Shown here: piece after piece, positions 16,942 through 26,031 of the stretch | Position numbering within the stretch: the stretch's first letter is position 1 | How the letters are laid out: each line of letters opens with the position of its first letter | NCBI GenBank assembly: GCA_016699575.1 | Contig: CP064979.1 | Location: 2,852,001-2,916,000 of the forward strand | Length of the DNA: 64,000 nucleotides | Reading direction: 5' to 3' | Source: Flavobacteriales bacterium | GTDB lineage: Bacteria; Bacteroidota; Bacteroidia; Flavobacteriales_F; PHOS-HE28 | The notes under the pieces: model-generated | Told to the model about the DNA's origin: nothing | Seen by the model: only the letters and a program-made list of their open reading frames with translations | The model's database searches: none | Position numbers and translations under genes: made by a program

Positions 16942-18846
16942 TCAACGCAGCACGGTCACATGCCCGCGCGCCTGGCGGCTCTCGCTGCTGAAGCGGGGCC
17001 GGAAGTTGAGCTGCCAGATGTACACGCCATCGGGCACGGCGGCTGCTCCGTCCCACTCCCACGCGCTGCTCTGTGCGTTGCTGGTGAAGATGCGCTCGCC
17101 CCAGCGGTTGAAGATCATGAGCTCCCACGCGTCGGCCGGGCAGGGCATTTGCGGCGCGAACCGGTCGTTGATGCCATCGCCGTCCGGGGTGATGGTGTTC
17201 GGCGCGAAGAGCGGGCAGGCGCATTCCACGTCATCGAAGGTCAAGGCCAACGTATCGCTGCTGGTGCACGGACCGAGCGTCACCCAAACAATGAAGGTGT
17301 CCGGACGCATGGCCAGGATGGTGGCCGATGTTTCGCCGGTGTTCCAGAGGTAGGTGGCGCCAGGCACTTCGGCCGAGACTTCCACACGGTAGCCCGGGCA
17401 CAGCAAGCTGTCGTTGCCGATGTCGACTAGCGCTGGCAGGCCCACGGTGAGTTGCGTGGTGTCGCTGGCGGTGCAGCCTTGTGCGGTCACGTTCACCCAA
17501 TATGTGCCTGCAACATCCACCACCAGGAACGATGCTGCGCTGCCATCGCTCCAGAGGTAGGTGGCACCGGGTGCTGTGGCATCCAGCACCACCAGCTCGC
17601 CTTCGCAGACGGCGGTGTCCGCAGGAAGGCTGACCAATGGCGGTGCAATGCTGCCGATGGTGATGGAGTCGCGTGCGATGCAGGTGCCATTGTCGGCCTC
17701 CACCCAAACAAGGGTGCCCGCATTGGTGAGGAGCGTTGCACCGGTGGTGCCATTGCTCCAGAGGAAGGTGCTGCCGGGTTCGTTCGGATCCAACAGCAGT
17801 TGATCGTACGAGCAGATGCTCGTGTCGTTGCCGAGGGTGGGCATGGGTGGTGCAACGAAGGTGATGTCCACGGTGTCGGTGAAGAGGCAGGTGCCGTTGT
17901 CCGCAGTGGCCCAATAGGTTCCCGTGGTTGAAACGGCGAGCGTGGCGTTGGTGCTGCCGTCGCTCCAGAGGTAGGTGCTGTTCGGTGTGGTGGCATGAAG
18001 CCCAAGCGTGTCGCCGGTGCAGAGCGTGGAGTCGTTGCCGAGGGCCAGCGGGAGCGAGGTGGCCACAGTGATGTTGATGGTGTCAGTGGCCGAGCATGTG
18101 CTGTCCGAGATGGTGACCCAGTACTGGCCCGTGGCGCTCGCGTTCAAGGTGGCGCCGGTGTTGCCATCGCTCCAGAGGTAGTTGACGTTGGGGGTGGTAG
18201 CATCGAGCTGCACGTTGGAGCCGGCGCAGATGGTGGTGTCGTTGCCAAGGTCAACCGTCAGGGCGCACACCACGGTGGGTATATCGATGAAGTTCCACGC
18301 CTCGAACGGTGCCAGGTTGCGCACCGTGAGGAAGCCCGCGGTGAACGGTGCCGTGAACGTGGCCGTGCGTTGGGTCCATACGTTGTCCACGGGTTGCGTG
18401 ATGCTGATGCGCGTGCCGAAGGAGGCCGCCACGTCGCTCACGCCGATCTCCAGCGAATCGAGCGGGCGGAACTGGGTGTTGGCCTGTTCCAACCAACTGA
18501 TGGTGTAAGTGCTGCCCGCGACGAAGGGCGGCGAGACCACGAAGTACACTTCGTCGCCCGGCGAACCGAAGACGGAGTTGGCAAGCGAAATGAAGAACTG
18601 CCCGCTCGGTGTGGGTGTGCCGTAGTTGCAACCGTTCTGCTGGATGTCCACCTCGTTGCCACCACCATAGGCCACTACATCGGGCATGAAGGCATTGAAA
18701 CCTGGGTTGCCCAAGTTGTACTGGCAGGTGGCCGCAGTTGTGTTCTCACAGTCGCCGTTCACGATGGTTTGGGCCAAGGCAGCTTGGGCGGCGAACGCCA
18801 ACGCGACAAGGGAGAGTGGCCGGAATACCATGGAAGAGGACCGCAT
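16942..18846 (-). CDS. T9SS type B (gliding-motility C-terminal domain) secreted protein with Ig-like repeats
   Basis: 634 residues with a signal peptide (MVFRPLSLVALAFAAQAALAQ; the start could be ATG 18846 or 18831). A beta-rich domain (about 25-195) is followed by five to six PKD/Ig-like repeats of about 65-80 residues. Each has the pattern LGNDTTICAGSNVQLDATTP, YLWSDGxTxATL and YWVTxxxxxC. The last ~90 residues are a CHU_C/type B sorting domain: NTITPDGDGINDRFAPQ, WELMIFNRWGERIF and VPDGVYIWQL. It should be exported by the T9SS encoded at 49820-55692. The carried function is unknown; carbohydrate or surface binding is likely for such repeats. Confidence 0.9.
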   Translation of the reverse strand: MRSSSMVFRPLSLVALAFAAQAALAQTIVNGDCENTTAATCQYNLGNPGFNAFMPDVVAYGGGNEVDIQQNGCNYGTPTPSGQFFISLANSVFGSPGDEVYFVVSPPFVAGSTYTISWLEQANTQFRPLDSLEIGVSDVAASFGTRISITQPVDNVWTQRTATFTAPFTAGFLTVRNLAPFEAWNFIDIPTVVCALTVDLGNDTTICAGSNVQLDATTPNVNYLWSDGNTGATLNASATGQYWVTISDSTCSATDTINITVATSLPLALGNDSTLCTGDTLGLHATTPNSTYLWSDGSTNATLAVSTTGTYWATADNGTCLFTDTVDITFVAPPMPTLGNDTSICSYDQLLLDPNEPGSTFLWSNGTTGATLLTNAGTLVWVEADNGTCIARDSITIGSIAPPLVSLPADTAVCEGELVVLDATAPGATYLWSDGSAASFLVVDVAGTYWVNVTAQGCTASDTTQLTVGLPALVDIGNDSLLCPGYRVEVSAEVPGATYLWNTGETSATILAMRPDTFIVWVTLGPCTSSDTLALTFDDVECACPLFAPNTITPDGDGINDRFAPQMPCPADAWELMIFNRWGERIFTSNAQSSAWEWDGAAAVPDGVYIWQLNFRPRFSSESRQARGHVTVLR

Positions 18847-18885
18847 CGACAGCTAGACGCATACGGCCTCCAAAGCGTGGCCCGC

Positions 18886-20958
18886 CTAGTGCTTCACGAT
18901 GCTCAAGATGCGCACACCGACCGTCCCGGAAACACGCAGGAGGTAGGTGCCCGACGGAAGTCCTGCAGGCGCTAGCCAAACCAGTGCGCGGCTTTCCGGT
19001 ACCGGATCTTCCGAGGAATGCAGCACCCGGCCCGCAGCGTCCATCAGATCGATCCGTACGCGTTCCCCGTTGGGGAGCCCGAGCAAGGTCAAGCGGTCGG
19101 TGAAGGGGTTGGGGAAGGCTGTTGCGCTGGTGGTTACGGGTGTGTTTTCGCCAAAGCCCACATGCACACAATACCCCGTCATCTGCGGCCAGTTCAGATC
19201 GAGCCATACGCTGCGCAGCGCGATCCAATCGCGCAGTTCCTGCAACTCACCTTCGTAGTCGGTGGGCAGGGGGCCGGGGTTCGGCCATACATAGGTGCCC
19301 AGGATGGGCCACAGCCTGAAGTTGTGCTGTTGTCCTTCATCGAGGTAGGTGCCCATGGAATCCACCCAGGCGATCAGACTGTCAGTGTGCAACGGGCCGG
19401 CGCGCAACGCATCCCAACGGCAGCGCAGGCTGTCGGTGAACGCGGGGTCTTCAAGCAGGCGCCACCACCAGAAGGGCACCATCTTGCCACCGGGACAATC
19501 ATAGTTGATGTTGTAGGCCCAGCCCGTGAAGCTGGCGCCATAGCAGTAGTCCGCGTTGTGCCAAGCAAGGTCGAAGTCCCACAGCGGTCCCATCGTCAGT
19601 CGGCCGCCCTTGCTGACCTTGTCCTTGTGCAGGAAGGCGCTCAGGCGGTAGCCGTCCACGTTGCGCGAGAGCTCGTTCACGATGAGGTAGTCGATGAACG
19701 AACGCTGGTCGATGAACCGTGCGTAGCCCAGTTGCGGGTCCATGAAGGTGGGCGCATCCAATGCCGTCTCGAAGCTGTCGATGAACGCGCGGATGTAGTT
19801 CTCCTGCGCAGGCTCGGGAGCTTCCGGATAGTCGTGGATGAATTCGATGACCTCGTTGCCGGGCGCGTTCGGTGGCGGGAAGGGCGAGTTCCACCAGCTG
19901 GCATTGGCGCCTTGGAGCCAATCGATCTTCACGATGTAGCCGCCCGTGAGGCTGTCGCCCGATAGATCGTCGGCATCCAACCGCGCTATGTCCACCCGGT
20001 TGTCGTCGCGCTTGATCTTCTCCGTGAACACATACACGCCCATGTACTGTGTGTTCAGGAACAGCTCCACGTGCTGTGTGCGCGGTGCCCAATGACCTTG
20101 GGCGCGCCCCACATGGAAGGTGATTGCATTGTTCAACAAGCTCTTGTCCGAATAGTTGGCGCTCAGCACCCAATCGCTTTCGGCGGGCATGCCCAGCACG
20201 GCCACACTGGTGTCGTTGTCGTCCGCATCCCACAGCTCCACGCTGTAGCTCTTCTTGGGAAAGAAGGTGGAGCTGTTGCCGCGGATCTCGATGCCCATCC
20301 GCCCTTCGTAATCGGTGAAGGGATCGGTGAGCAGGTTGTAGTTGCCCGGGCCGTTGTTGATGATGCCCATGGTGCCCGCGATCTTCGGTTCGTTGGGGAT
20401 GGGGCCGGTGGTGGTGAGCACCACGATGGGCAGGTTGCTGCCGTTGATGGAGTAGTACCCCGCCGGGTCGTTGCCAAAGGTGATGGACCAGTCCAGCAGG
20501 TCCCCCGCATCGGCGAAGGCGTAGGTGTCCAGGATGTACAGTTTCCAAATGCCGTTGGGGTTTTGGCCGTTGTTCACCGCGCCCATCTGCTGCATGGGCA
20601 GCCAGTCGCCCGTGTAGGGTTGCGTTCCGGTGAGGATGCTCGCGCTGGCATCGGCGCGGAAGCAGGTGTTGGTGTAGAAGTCCTGATCGCCGCCGTTGCC
20701 GCCCACCAACAGGGCCGAGGTGCCGTCCGGTGCGATCAGTGTGATGTCCAGATCAGCGATCCACGCGTGCTCCACATTGATGCACACCTGCTGAAGCCCG
20801 AAGGCCAGCGTATCGATGCTGTTGGGCAGGCCGCTCACGTTGAGCTCGAATTCGTACCACGTGCCGTCGTCGGGGATGGCCCCGCCCGTTGCAGTGAACG
20901 TTTGAGCTTGGGTGCTGAGCGCCAACGCGGCCGTTGCCAGGGCAAGGGATCGGGTCAT
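18886..20958 (-). CDS. CotH-family protein with proprotein-convertase P-like domain and T9SS sorting tail
   Basis: 690 residues from the ATG at 20958; an in-frame TTG at 20967 is less likely. A signal peptide (MTRSLALATAALALSTQAQ) leads into a P/homoB-like beta domain (about 25-165, VEHAWIADLDITLIAPDGTS). A CotH domain follows (about 170-570) with YEGRMGIEIRGNSS, FPKKSYSVELWD, LSANYSDKSLLNNAI and the acidic motif MGPLWDFDLAWHNADY. CotH proteins are atypical kinases that phosphorylate secreted proteins in spore formers; a similar activity here is inference. The C-terminus TAFPNPFTDRLTLLGLPNG...GTYLLRVSG is a T9SS type A sorting domain. Confidence 0.9.
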   Translation of the reverse strand: MTRSLALATAALALSTQAQTFTATGGAIPDDGTWYEFELNVSGLPNSIDTLAFGLQQVCINVEHAWIADLDITLIAPDGTSALLVGGNGGDQDFYTNTCFRADASASILTGTQPYTGDWLPMQQMGAVNNGQNPNGIWKLYILDTYAFADAGDLLDWSITFGNDPAGYYSINGSNLPIVVLTTTGPIPNEPKIAGTMGIINNGPGNYNLLTDPFTDYEGRMGIEIRGNSSTFFPKKSYSVELWDADDNDTSVAVLGMPAESDWVLSANYSDKSLLNNAITFHVGRAQGHWAPRTQHVELFLNTQYMGVYVFTEKIKRDDNRVDIARLDADDLSGDSLTGGYIVKIDWLQGANASWWNSPFPPPNAPGNEVIEFIHDYPEAPEPAQENYIRAFIDSFETALDAPTFMDPQLGYARFIDQRSFIDYLIVNELSRNVDGYRLSAFLHKDKVSKGGRLTMGPLWDFDLAWHNADYCYGASFTGWAYNINYDCPGGKMVPFWWWRLLEDPAFTDSLRCRWDALRAGPLHTDSLIAWVDSMGTYLDEGQQHNFRLWPILGTYVWPNPGPLPTDYEGELQELRDWIALRSVWLDLNWPQMTGYCVHVGFGENTPVTTSATAFPNPFTDRLTLLGLPNGERVRIDLMDAAGRVLHSSEDPVPESRALVWLAPAGLPSGTYLLRVSGTVGVRILSIVKH

Positions 20959-21025
20959 GGGCGGCAAAGTACTTGCAAGCCGCAGCGGACGAAAGCCGAT
21001 CTTCGCCCGTCTTCAAGCCCCTACC

Positions 21026-21409
21026 ATGAAGCTCAAGAACTTCCTCGTCGCCCTCGCCACGCTCTTCGCACCTGCGCTCTTTGCCCAAGGTGGCGGCGAG
21101 CAGACCACACCCGCCGAGTTCGGTAAAAGCCCGGACCAGGCGCAGTACACCATCCTGGACGTGCGCACCGACAAGGAGTGGGCGGCAGGGCACTTGCGCA
21201 ACGCGGTGCACATCGATTGGTACGCCGCGGATTTCGCCGCGCAAGTGGCCAAGTTGCCCAAGGACAAGCCCGTGCTGGTCTATTGCGAAGCGGGCGGCCG
21301 CAGCGCCAAGGCCCAGCGCAAGATGACCGAGCTCGGCTTCAAGCGCGTGGTGAACCTCAACGGCGGTTTCAAGACCTGGAAGGCGCAGGGCAACGCCGTG
21401 GTGCAGTGA
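21026..21409 (+). CDS. Exported single-domain rhodanese
   Basis: 127 residues from the ATG at 21026, where MKLKNFLVALATLFAPALFAQ gives a signal peptide; the frame is open further upstream but overlaps the divergent CotH gene. The rhodanese domain shows YTILDVRTDKEWAAGHLRNAVHID and the active-site loop VLVYCEAGGRSAKAQ with the catalytic Cys. It should transfer sulfane sulfur or act as a redox or sulfur carrier in the periplasm. Its physiological partner is not evident. Its stop abuts the stop of the convergent DUF3817 gene. Confidence 0.92.
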   Translation: MKLKNFLVALATLFAPALFAQGGGEQTTPAEFGKSPDQAQYTILDVRTDKEWAAGHLRNAVHIDWYAADFAAQVAKLPKDKPVLVYCEAGGRSAKAQRKMTELGFKRVVNLNGGFKTWKAQGNAVVQ

Positions 21410-21709
21410 TCAGCTGAGGGCAGCCTCTTCCTTCTTCCAATAACGCGCGTCGGCCCAGAAGGTGCCGAAGGGCACCAGCGCGGCCGCGAAGGCGATGCCC
21501 ACCTGCTTCAGCGACCAGCCCGCGCTCATGCGCATGCGCGCAATGGCCACCATGAAGAGGATGAACAGGATGCCGTGCACCCAGCCGGGGTACTTGACGG
21601 CCGTGGGTATGCCCATGCCGTATTTGATGGGCATGGCCACGCAGAACAGCACCACGTTGCTGATGCCTTCCAACAAACCGGTGGTGCGCAGGAAACGAAG
21701 AGGGGTCAT
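21410..21709 (-). CDS. DUF3817 small integral membrane protein
   Basis: 99 residues with three predicted membrane helices. The conserved start LRFLRTTGLLEGISNVVLFCVAMPIKY, the GWVHGILFILFMVA stretch and the end VPFGTFWADARYW match the DUF3817 family, whose function is unknown. It is convergent with the rhodanese gene and lies alone on the minus strand. Confidence 0.88.
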   Translation of the reverse strand: MTPLRFLRTTGLLEGISNVVLFCVAMPIKYGMGIPTAVKYPGWVHGILFILFMVAIARMRMSAGWSLKQVGIAFAAALVPFGTFWADARYWKKEEAALS

Positions 21710-21974
21710 AGGTGCAAAGGAACGCGGAAGGGCGGTGGGGATGTCACGGGAGTGTGATCCGCGCTAATGCGGGGAGGAGGGGCCATGCGTGCAGAGGTGA
21801 CACGAATGGTGATGCTCAGTTACAGCAAATTGATCTCTCGCAGCTCTTTCAAAGGGGTGCTGGAATTGTTGTGATAGCTCACCATGGTCAGCACGGTATG
21901 ATACCAGTGCTCAATAGAAGGCTTGCCTTCTGTTCCCATGTAGGGATGCTGAATCACCGTTGCCTTTGGAAGCC
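21710..21974. other. Intergenic spacer with a possible broken C-terminal coding remnant
   Basis: A 265-base gap between two minus-strand genes. On the minus strand an open frame (21820 to about 21990) reads GLPKATVIQHPYMGTEG, KPSIEHWYHTVLTMVSYHNN and STPLKELREINLL, with ordinary codon choice, and runs into the end of the upstream gene in a different frame. It could be a frameshifted tail or a remnant. No RNA gene or terminator was recognised. Confidence 0.3.
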
Positions 21975-23453
21975 CTATCTGGGTTTCGGAACCCCGCCTT
22001 TCAGTTCGAACTCGCTTCTTGCCGACGCCTTCATGTCCGTGTTCCACCAACCACTCAAGCGAAACGCGAATTCAAGAACGACCATGGAGCCGTTCGCTGG
22101 CAGGTCTTCCGCAGGTCGATGCGTGGCACCCGAGAGGCCCAGGTTCTCAGCTTTGTAGGCATTGGCCACTTCACCATGGACAGTGCGCACGCCGATCAAC
22201 AGACGCATAGCAGCGATCTGAACGCCTATGTCGAATTGTGTCACGGGTCGAGTCCAGTTCTCCTTGCTTGACGTGACATAATTCGTAGTGCCGTACGATC
22301 GGTTGATCCGCACCGGCCCCTCCATCCCGACTCCACCCAATGCCCCGAAAAAGAAGTCTCCCTTCAGCATGGTGAACCCGAGCAGTACTTCGCCGAACTG
22401 CGAATTCGTACGGAGTCGATCATAACCGAATTTCACGGCAATGGTGTCCTCATAGTTCTTTTCTGAATCTTGCAGTGCCCCTTGGAGTTTCAGGTGTGGT
22501 TGGAACAAGCCATCGGGAAATAAAAAGAAGGAGATGCCACCGGTAGGCCGCACATGGAACTCGGCATTCTGCCCCAACCCGATAAACGGCGCAATCGTGA
22601 ATGTTTGCTGTATCATCTGCCGCTCCAATCGCAGCATATAACGGCTTTGGGCAGCGTGGCGCCGCTCAGCCTCTTCTAGCCTTGCTAGTTCGGCGGCCTC
22701 GGCCTCGGCAACCAATCTGGCTCTATGCTCGCGTTCCTCACAAGTGTTGCGCAGGGTCTGCGTATCGCGCAGATCGAATTCTATGCACGGGCGGCCTGAT
22801 GTTCCATTGTTCCCTTCGTTGTTGCCAAGTATCAATTCCCGAACTTGCACAATTGGTATGATCCGGATGCTCAAGCGTTCCTCAGCGGGTGCCCATTTCT
22901 CCAAAGTGATGCCGATCAGAGTACCATACTGGTCATAAACCGGAGCGCTGCTTGGCCCCTGTGTTGCCGGATCCGGTTTTGCCTCGTGGTATTCCAATGA
23001 ACGTCCTGCGAAGGTCAGGACCCGATTCATTTTGGGCTCAAAGACGGGTTCGTGTGGTGGCCGTTCATCCATTGCAACAGCAAGCTGGGTGCCTTCACCA
23101 GGCAGGATGGTGCTAAGGCGATGGGAAGCGGCTGCAGCATTGTAGTAGGAGCATCGATACAACCCCAAAATGTAGTTGCCATCGATATTGATAGGTCGAA
23201 CAAGGCGGGCGGAGATCACCTCCCCATTTGAGGTGCGCACCTTCGTCTCAGCGAGCAAAGGCACGTCAACATCCTCAGCCTTGGTGATGATGCGGACAAT
23301 GTGCAGGGTCCCATTGTCGGTGCCAACAATGGTGCCGACTTGAGCATCCATGAATTCCACGACGGCTAGTTCCGCCGGGACTTCTTGTCCGAGGCAAACG
23401 GAGGCGGAGAAAATGCCCACCAGAACGGCCCAAAGCCACCTCGTCAATTTCAT
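21975..23453 (-). CDS. Exported protein with degenerate trypsin-like domain and C-terminal barrel-like region
   Basis: 492 residues from the ATG at 23453 (MKLTRWLWAVLVGIFSASVCLGQ signal peptide), chosen because it overlaps the previous gene's stop (23450-23453). The first half resembles a trypsin-fold domain (VGTIVGTDNGTLHIVRIITKAEDVD, QGPSSAPVYDQYGTLIGITLEKW). The usual GDSG nucleophile is replaced by QGPSSAP, so catalysis is doubtful although a Ser remains. A short Ala/Glu-rich coiled coil (about 250-285) leads to a beta-rich half (FTIAPFIGLGQNAEFHVRPTG, GEVLLGFTMLKGDFFFGALGGVG, MVVLEFAFRLSGW) that resembles a small outer-membrane barrel. It is the last gene of a four-gene operon. Function unknown. 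Confidence 0.6.
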   Translation of the reverse strand: MKLTRWLWAVLVGIFSASVCLGQEVPAELAVVEFMDAQVGTIVGTDNGTLHIVRIITKAEDVDVPLLAETKVRTSNGEVISARLVRPINIDGNYILGLYRCSYYNAAAASHRLSTILPGEGTQLAVAMDERPPHEPVFEPKMNRVLTFAGRSLEYHEAKPDPATQGPSSAPVYDQYGTLIGITLEKWAPAEERLSIRIIPIVQVRELILGNNEGNNGTSGRPCIEFDLRDTQTLRNTCEEREHRARLVAEAEAAELARLEEAERRHAAQSRYMLRLERQMIQQTFTIAPFIGLGQNAEFHVRPTGGISFFLFPDGLFQPHLKLQGALQDSEKNYEDTIAVKFGYDRLRTNSQFGEVLLGFTMLKGDFFFGALGGVGMEGPVRINRSYGTTNYVTSSKENWTRPVTQFDIGVQIAAMRLLIGVRTVHGEVANAYKAENLGLSGATHRPAEDLPANGSMVVLEFAFRLSGWWNTDMKASARSEFELKGGVPKPR

Positions 23454-24094
23454 TTCCCGACTGGCATGACGATACTGTTCAAACGGTCCATAACGTAACC
23501 TATTGCCAAACACTCAAGTTCTGAACTGCCGCCCAGCAACATGCCCACAATACCTTCTCTGGACAGGATCATGGACCCTGAATCGCCTTGGGCGGTTCCA
23601 GGAATGGCAGCCCAGAAATACGGTGTAGAACTGGATCGGTACAGCATGCGGCCATCAAAGCCGGTCGGTAGGGTCTTGTGTTCGCGCCGAGCCGATATGA
23701 GCCAAAGTCGCACGTCAAGGGGTGCATCGCGAAAGACCAGCGGCAGGGGCGTATCATGACCTGGCCGTCGCACTTTGACAAACGCGAGGTCCTTTGCGTC
23801 AAGATGCAAAACGCGGTATGCAAGCGCTTCTTCTACGCCGTGAAACCGAACCTCGCCCTGTGGCGGCGTCGCCCGTGAATTCGTGTCCTGAACAACATGG
23901 CGGGCCGTTGCAATGATCAACGAATCACCCTCCCGTGCCATAACATAACCGCAGCCCACTTCCATTCCCCCACCAAGCGCTGGGCGGTCGATTCGGACAC
24001 AATTACCCCGATGAGCACGCTCATGTTCTGGCGGGATCTGCGACCGCACCTGCGTTGTGCTCAACACTAAAAGGAAAAGGGCCCTTGTCCTCAT
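23450..24094 (-). CDS. Exported trypsin-like serine protease
   Basis: 214 residues from the ATG at 24094 (MRTRALFLLVLSTTQVRSQ signal peptide). The catalytic triad of an S1/S46-like chymotrypsin fold can be placed: His in IIATARHVVQDT, Asp in LDAKDLAFVKVRR and Ser in TAQGDSGSMILSREGIVGML. It should cleave peptides in the periplasm or beyond. ATGA overlaps couple it to both neighbours (24091-24094 upstream, 23450-23453 downstream), so all are made together. Third-position GC looks lower than in the housekeeping genes, hinting at acquisition. Confidence 0.82.
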   Translation of the reverse strand: MRTRALFLLVLSTTQVRSQIPPEHERAHRGNCVRIDRPALGGGMEVGCGYVMAREGDSLIIATARHVVQDTNSRATPPQGEVRFHGVEEALAYRVLHLDAKDLAFVKVRRPGHDTPLPLVFRDAPLDVRLWLISARREHKTLPTGFDGRMLYRSSSTPYFWAAIPGTAQGDSGSMILSREGIVGMLLGGSSELECLAIGYVMDRLNSIVMPVGK

Positions 24095-25251
24095 GCGCGG
24101 CGTTGCCTCAGAGCGAAATAACCACCAATTGAGACAAGCGCGGAAACAAGTATTGAGAGACCGTAGGTGAGCAGGTCGGGTGGAATACGCCCCAACCAAG
24201 CTGTCAGAATGCGGCTGCGCTGGTCGAGCTGACCGGGTTTCATGCCGCGCCTACCGGCCAAGATTGCACCAGCTTCACCGGTGTGGGTAACGCGGAGGCC
24301 GGCACTATCGATCTTCAAACACAGAAGTGCAACATCGGTGGAGCGAGTGACCAGCGTGTCGTGTTGCGCAAGATGCAGCGGTTCATCGCGGGTGCTTGCC
24401 GTGGATAAGCTCGCTTCCAGCACAGAGGACCGTACCGGCTCATCCGGGTCCGTCCTATATGCAGTGATGTATAGAACGGAATCCACTGGCAAGCATGGCA
24501 GTTCTAGTTGCAGCCGCGTCATCTGCAAGGTGTGGCGCTGGCCCGAAGCTGCCACTAGTTCAACACCGTGAGGGAAACGCAACAATGTATCCGATTCAAC
24601 CCCGATTGTTCCCTTTTCCCGGAGGATATGGATACGCAGTTCCTCTCTATGTTCCGCAGGCGGTTCCATCACCAATGCCCAAGCATTGCCGCGGTCCTGC
24701 AATCGTACAATAGTACCCGCAGGTATTGAGATATCGCTCAACTGGACCGGACCCTCGTCCAATGCAAGCAGGTCCAATTCACCGCGCAGCGGGAACGGTG
24801 TACCCCTCGTGTGCGACCACGAGGTGTCAGCGAAGATCAACTGCGCCTCACGCATCCACGCCCCTTCGTCGTGCTGGATATTTACAGTGGCTGTGGTGCG
24901 GAACAGCACTGCGCTGAACCTCCCTGAAACCTGGAACGGAGTGCGCTCTTCACGACGGATCGAGAAGACGACGACAACAACGATCGCAACCGCCAATATG
25001 AAGAGCCCCAAACGCATCACATGCTCCTGAAGCAGTTCGCCATGGACCCTATCAAGGCGCAACAGACGATCGTGCGACTGTTGCTGGAAAGCTTCGGCCT
25101 GTGCATTCTTGGGTTCGGCCTGGACCGAACGTCCAAGAGCCAAGGTCAAGCGTCGCCGCTCTTCGGCCAGGGCCAGCCGCCTCCACTTTTGCATGCCGAG
25201 TGCGCGCCACCACTTGCGGAAACGATAGAACGGCCCGGCTGCAATGCCCAT
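24091..25251 (-). CDS. Two-helix membrane protein of the protease operon
   Basis: 386 residues, not recognised. A basic, coiled-coil-prone N-terminus (about 1-75) precedes one transmembrane helix near 80-96 (LGLFILAVAIVVVVVFSI). A mostly beta extracytoplasmic region (about 105-340) follows, and a second helix lies near the end (LLTYGLSILVSALVSIGGYFAL). This topology leaves the large middle part outside the cytoplasm, where the two downstream proteases act. It overlaps the protease gene by four bases. It could be a receptor, activator or scaffold for the proteases; the sequence does not decide. Confidence 0.65.
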   Translation of the reverse strand: MGIAAGPFYRFRKWWRALGMQKWRRLALAEERRRLTLALGRSVQAEPKNAQAEAFQQQSHDRLLRLDRVHGELLQEHVMRLGLFILAVAIVVVVVFSIRREERTPFQVSGRFSAVLFRTTATVNIQHDEGAWMREAQLIFADTSWSHTRGTPFPLRGELDLLALDEGPVQLSDISIPAGTIVRLQDRGNAWALVMEPPAEHREELRIHILREKGTIGVESDTLLRFPHGVELVAASGQRHTLQMTRLQLELPCLPVDSVLYITAYRTDPDEPVRSSVLEASLSTASTRDEPLHLAQHDTLVTRSTDVALLCLKIDSAGLRVTHTGEAGAILAGRRGMKPGQLDQRSRILTAWLGRIPPDLLTYGLSILVSALVSIGGYFALRQRRA

Positions 25252-25260
25252 GGTAACAAC

Positions 25261-26031
25261 CTAGCTCTCCGGGAGCACGATCGTGAAGGCCCTATCGAGT
25301 TGCGGGCCTCCGTCTATCGCAATGCTCTTGAGTTGGACCAACACCCTTCGCTCTTTTGAACTACTTGATCCAAGAGCCGCTACAGGAATACCCATCATCA
25401 CTTCGTTGTCCGCCTTCAGTAAGGCCGTCAACGACGTTGAGTACAGGAGCTCTTGCGTTGCCGCGTCGTAGACATCCAGCGCTAGGTCACGAAGAACAAT
25501 ACGTGGAAGGAATTTGACGAACAAGCTATCTGCTGCACCCACAGCACCCTTGCGCAGGTTGGAGCTTACAGTGGCCGGCACGAACACATCGCGCGTGCCT
25601 GACTCCAGCAACACGATGCCAAGAAGGTCGTTCCTTACCTTTCCCTCCAACAGCACATCTTTCACCGGAACAAATTTGGTTTGACCGGTTGCCATTTCCA
25701 TGTCGAGCCGGTAATAGCCACCACTTACTCTTGCCCGACCTATGCAATCCAATCGAAATGGTGCCACCATCACCGGAGCACTTATCGTGATCACCTCTTC
25801 GGCCAATGAATAGTAGGAAGGTCTGCCGCGTGTAACGGAAACGACTTCGCCATCAAGGGCTGCCATGTCCAACTTCGTGAAACCCTCACATCGCTTCTCC
25901 TTAGCACTGGCCCCACGTGAGCGGTACATCAGTGCCCCACGGTCACCCTCAAAGGATCTGCACTGGCCGCTGGTCTCAAGGATAATTAGACTCTGGAGGG
26001 CGACAAAGAAAGGTACTCTCAGGGGTAGCAT
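25261..26031 (-). CDS. Exported hypothetical protein, first gene of the protease operon
   Basis: 256 residues from the ATG at 26031 (MLPLRVPFFVALQSLIILETSGQ, a plausible signal peptide); an upstream in-frame ATG at 26094 would put 21 residues ahead of it. The rest is a beta-rich region without a recognised domain (VISVTRG-like and VVLLESGTRDVFVPATVS stretches). It lies 9 bases upstream of the next gene's start, so it probably shares one transcript with the membrane protein and the two trypsin-like genes. No function can be assigned. Confidence 0.6.
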   Translation of the reverse strand: MLPLRVPFFVALQSLIILETSGQCRSFEGDRGALMYRSRGASAKEKRCEGFTKLDMAALDGEVVSVTRGRPSYYSLAEEVITISAPVMVAPFRLDCIGRARVSGGYYRLDMEMATGQTKFVPVKDVLLEGKVRNDLLGIVLLESGTRDVFVPATVSSNLRKGAVGAADSLFVKFLPRIVLRDLALDVYDAATQELLYSTSLTALLKADNEVMMGIPVAALGSSSSKERRVLVQLKSIAIDGGPQLDRAFTIVLPES

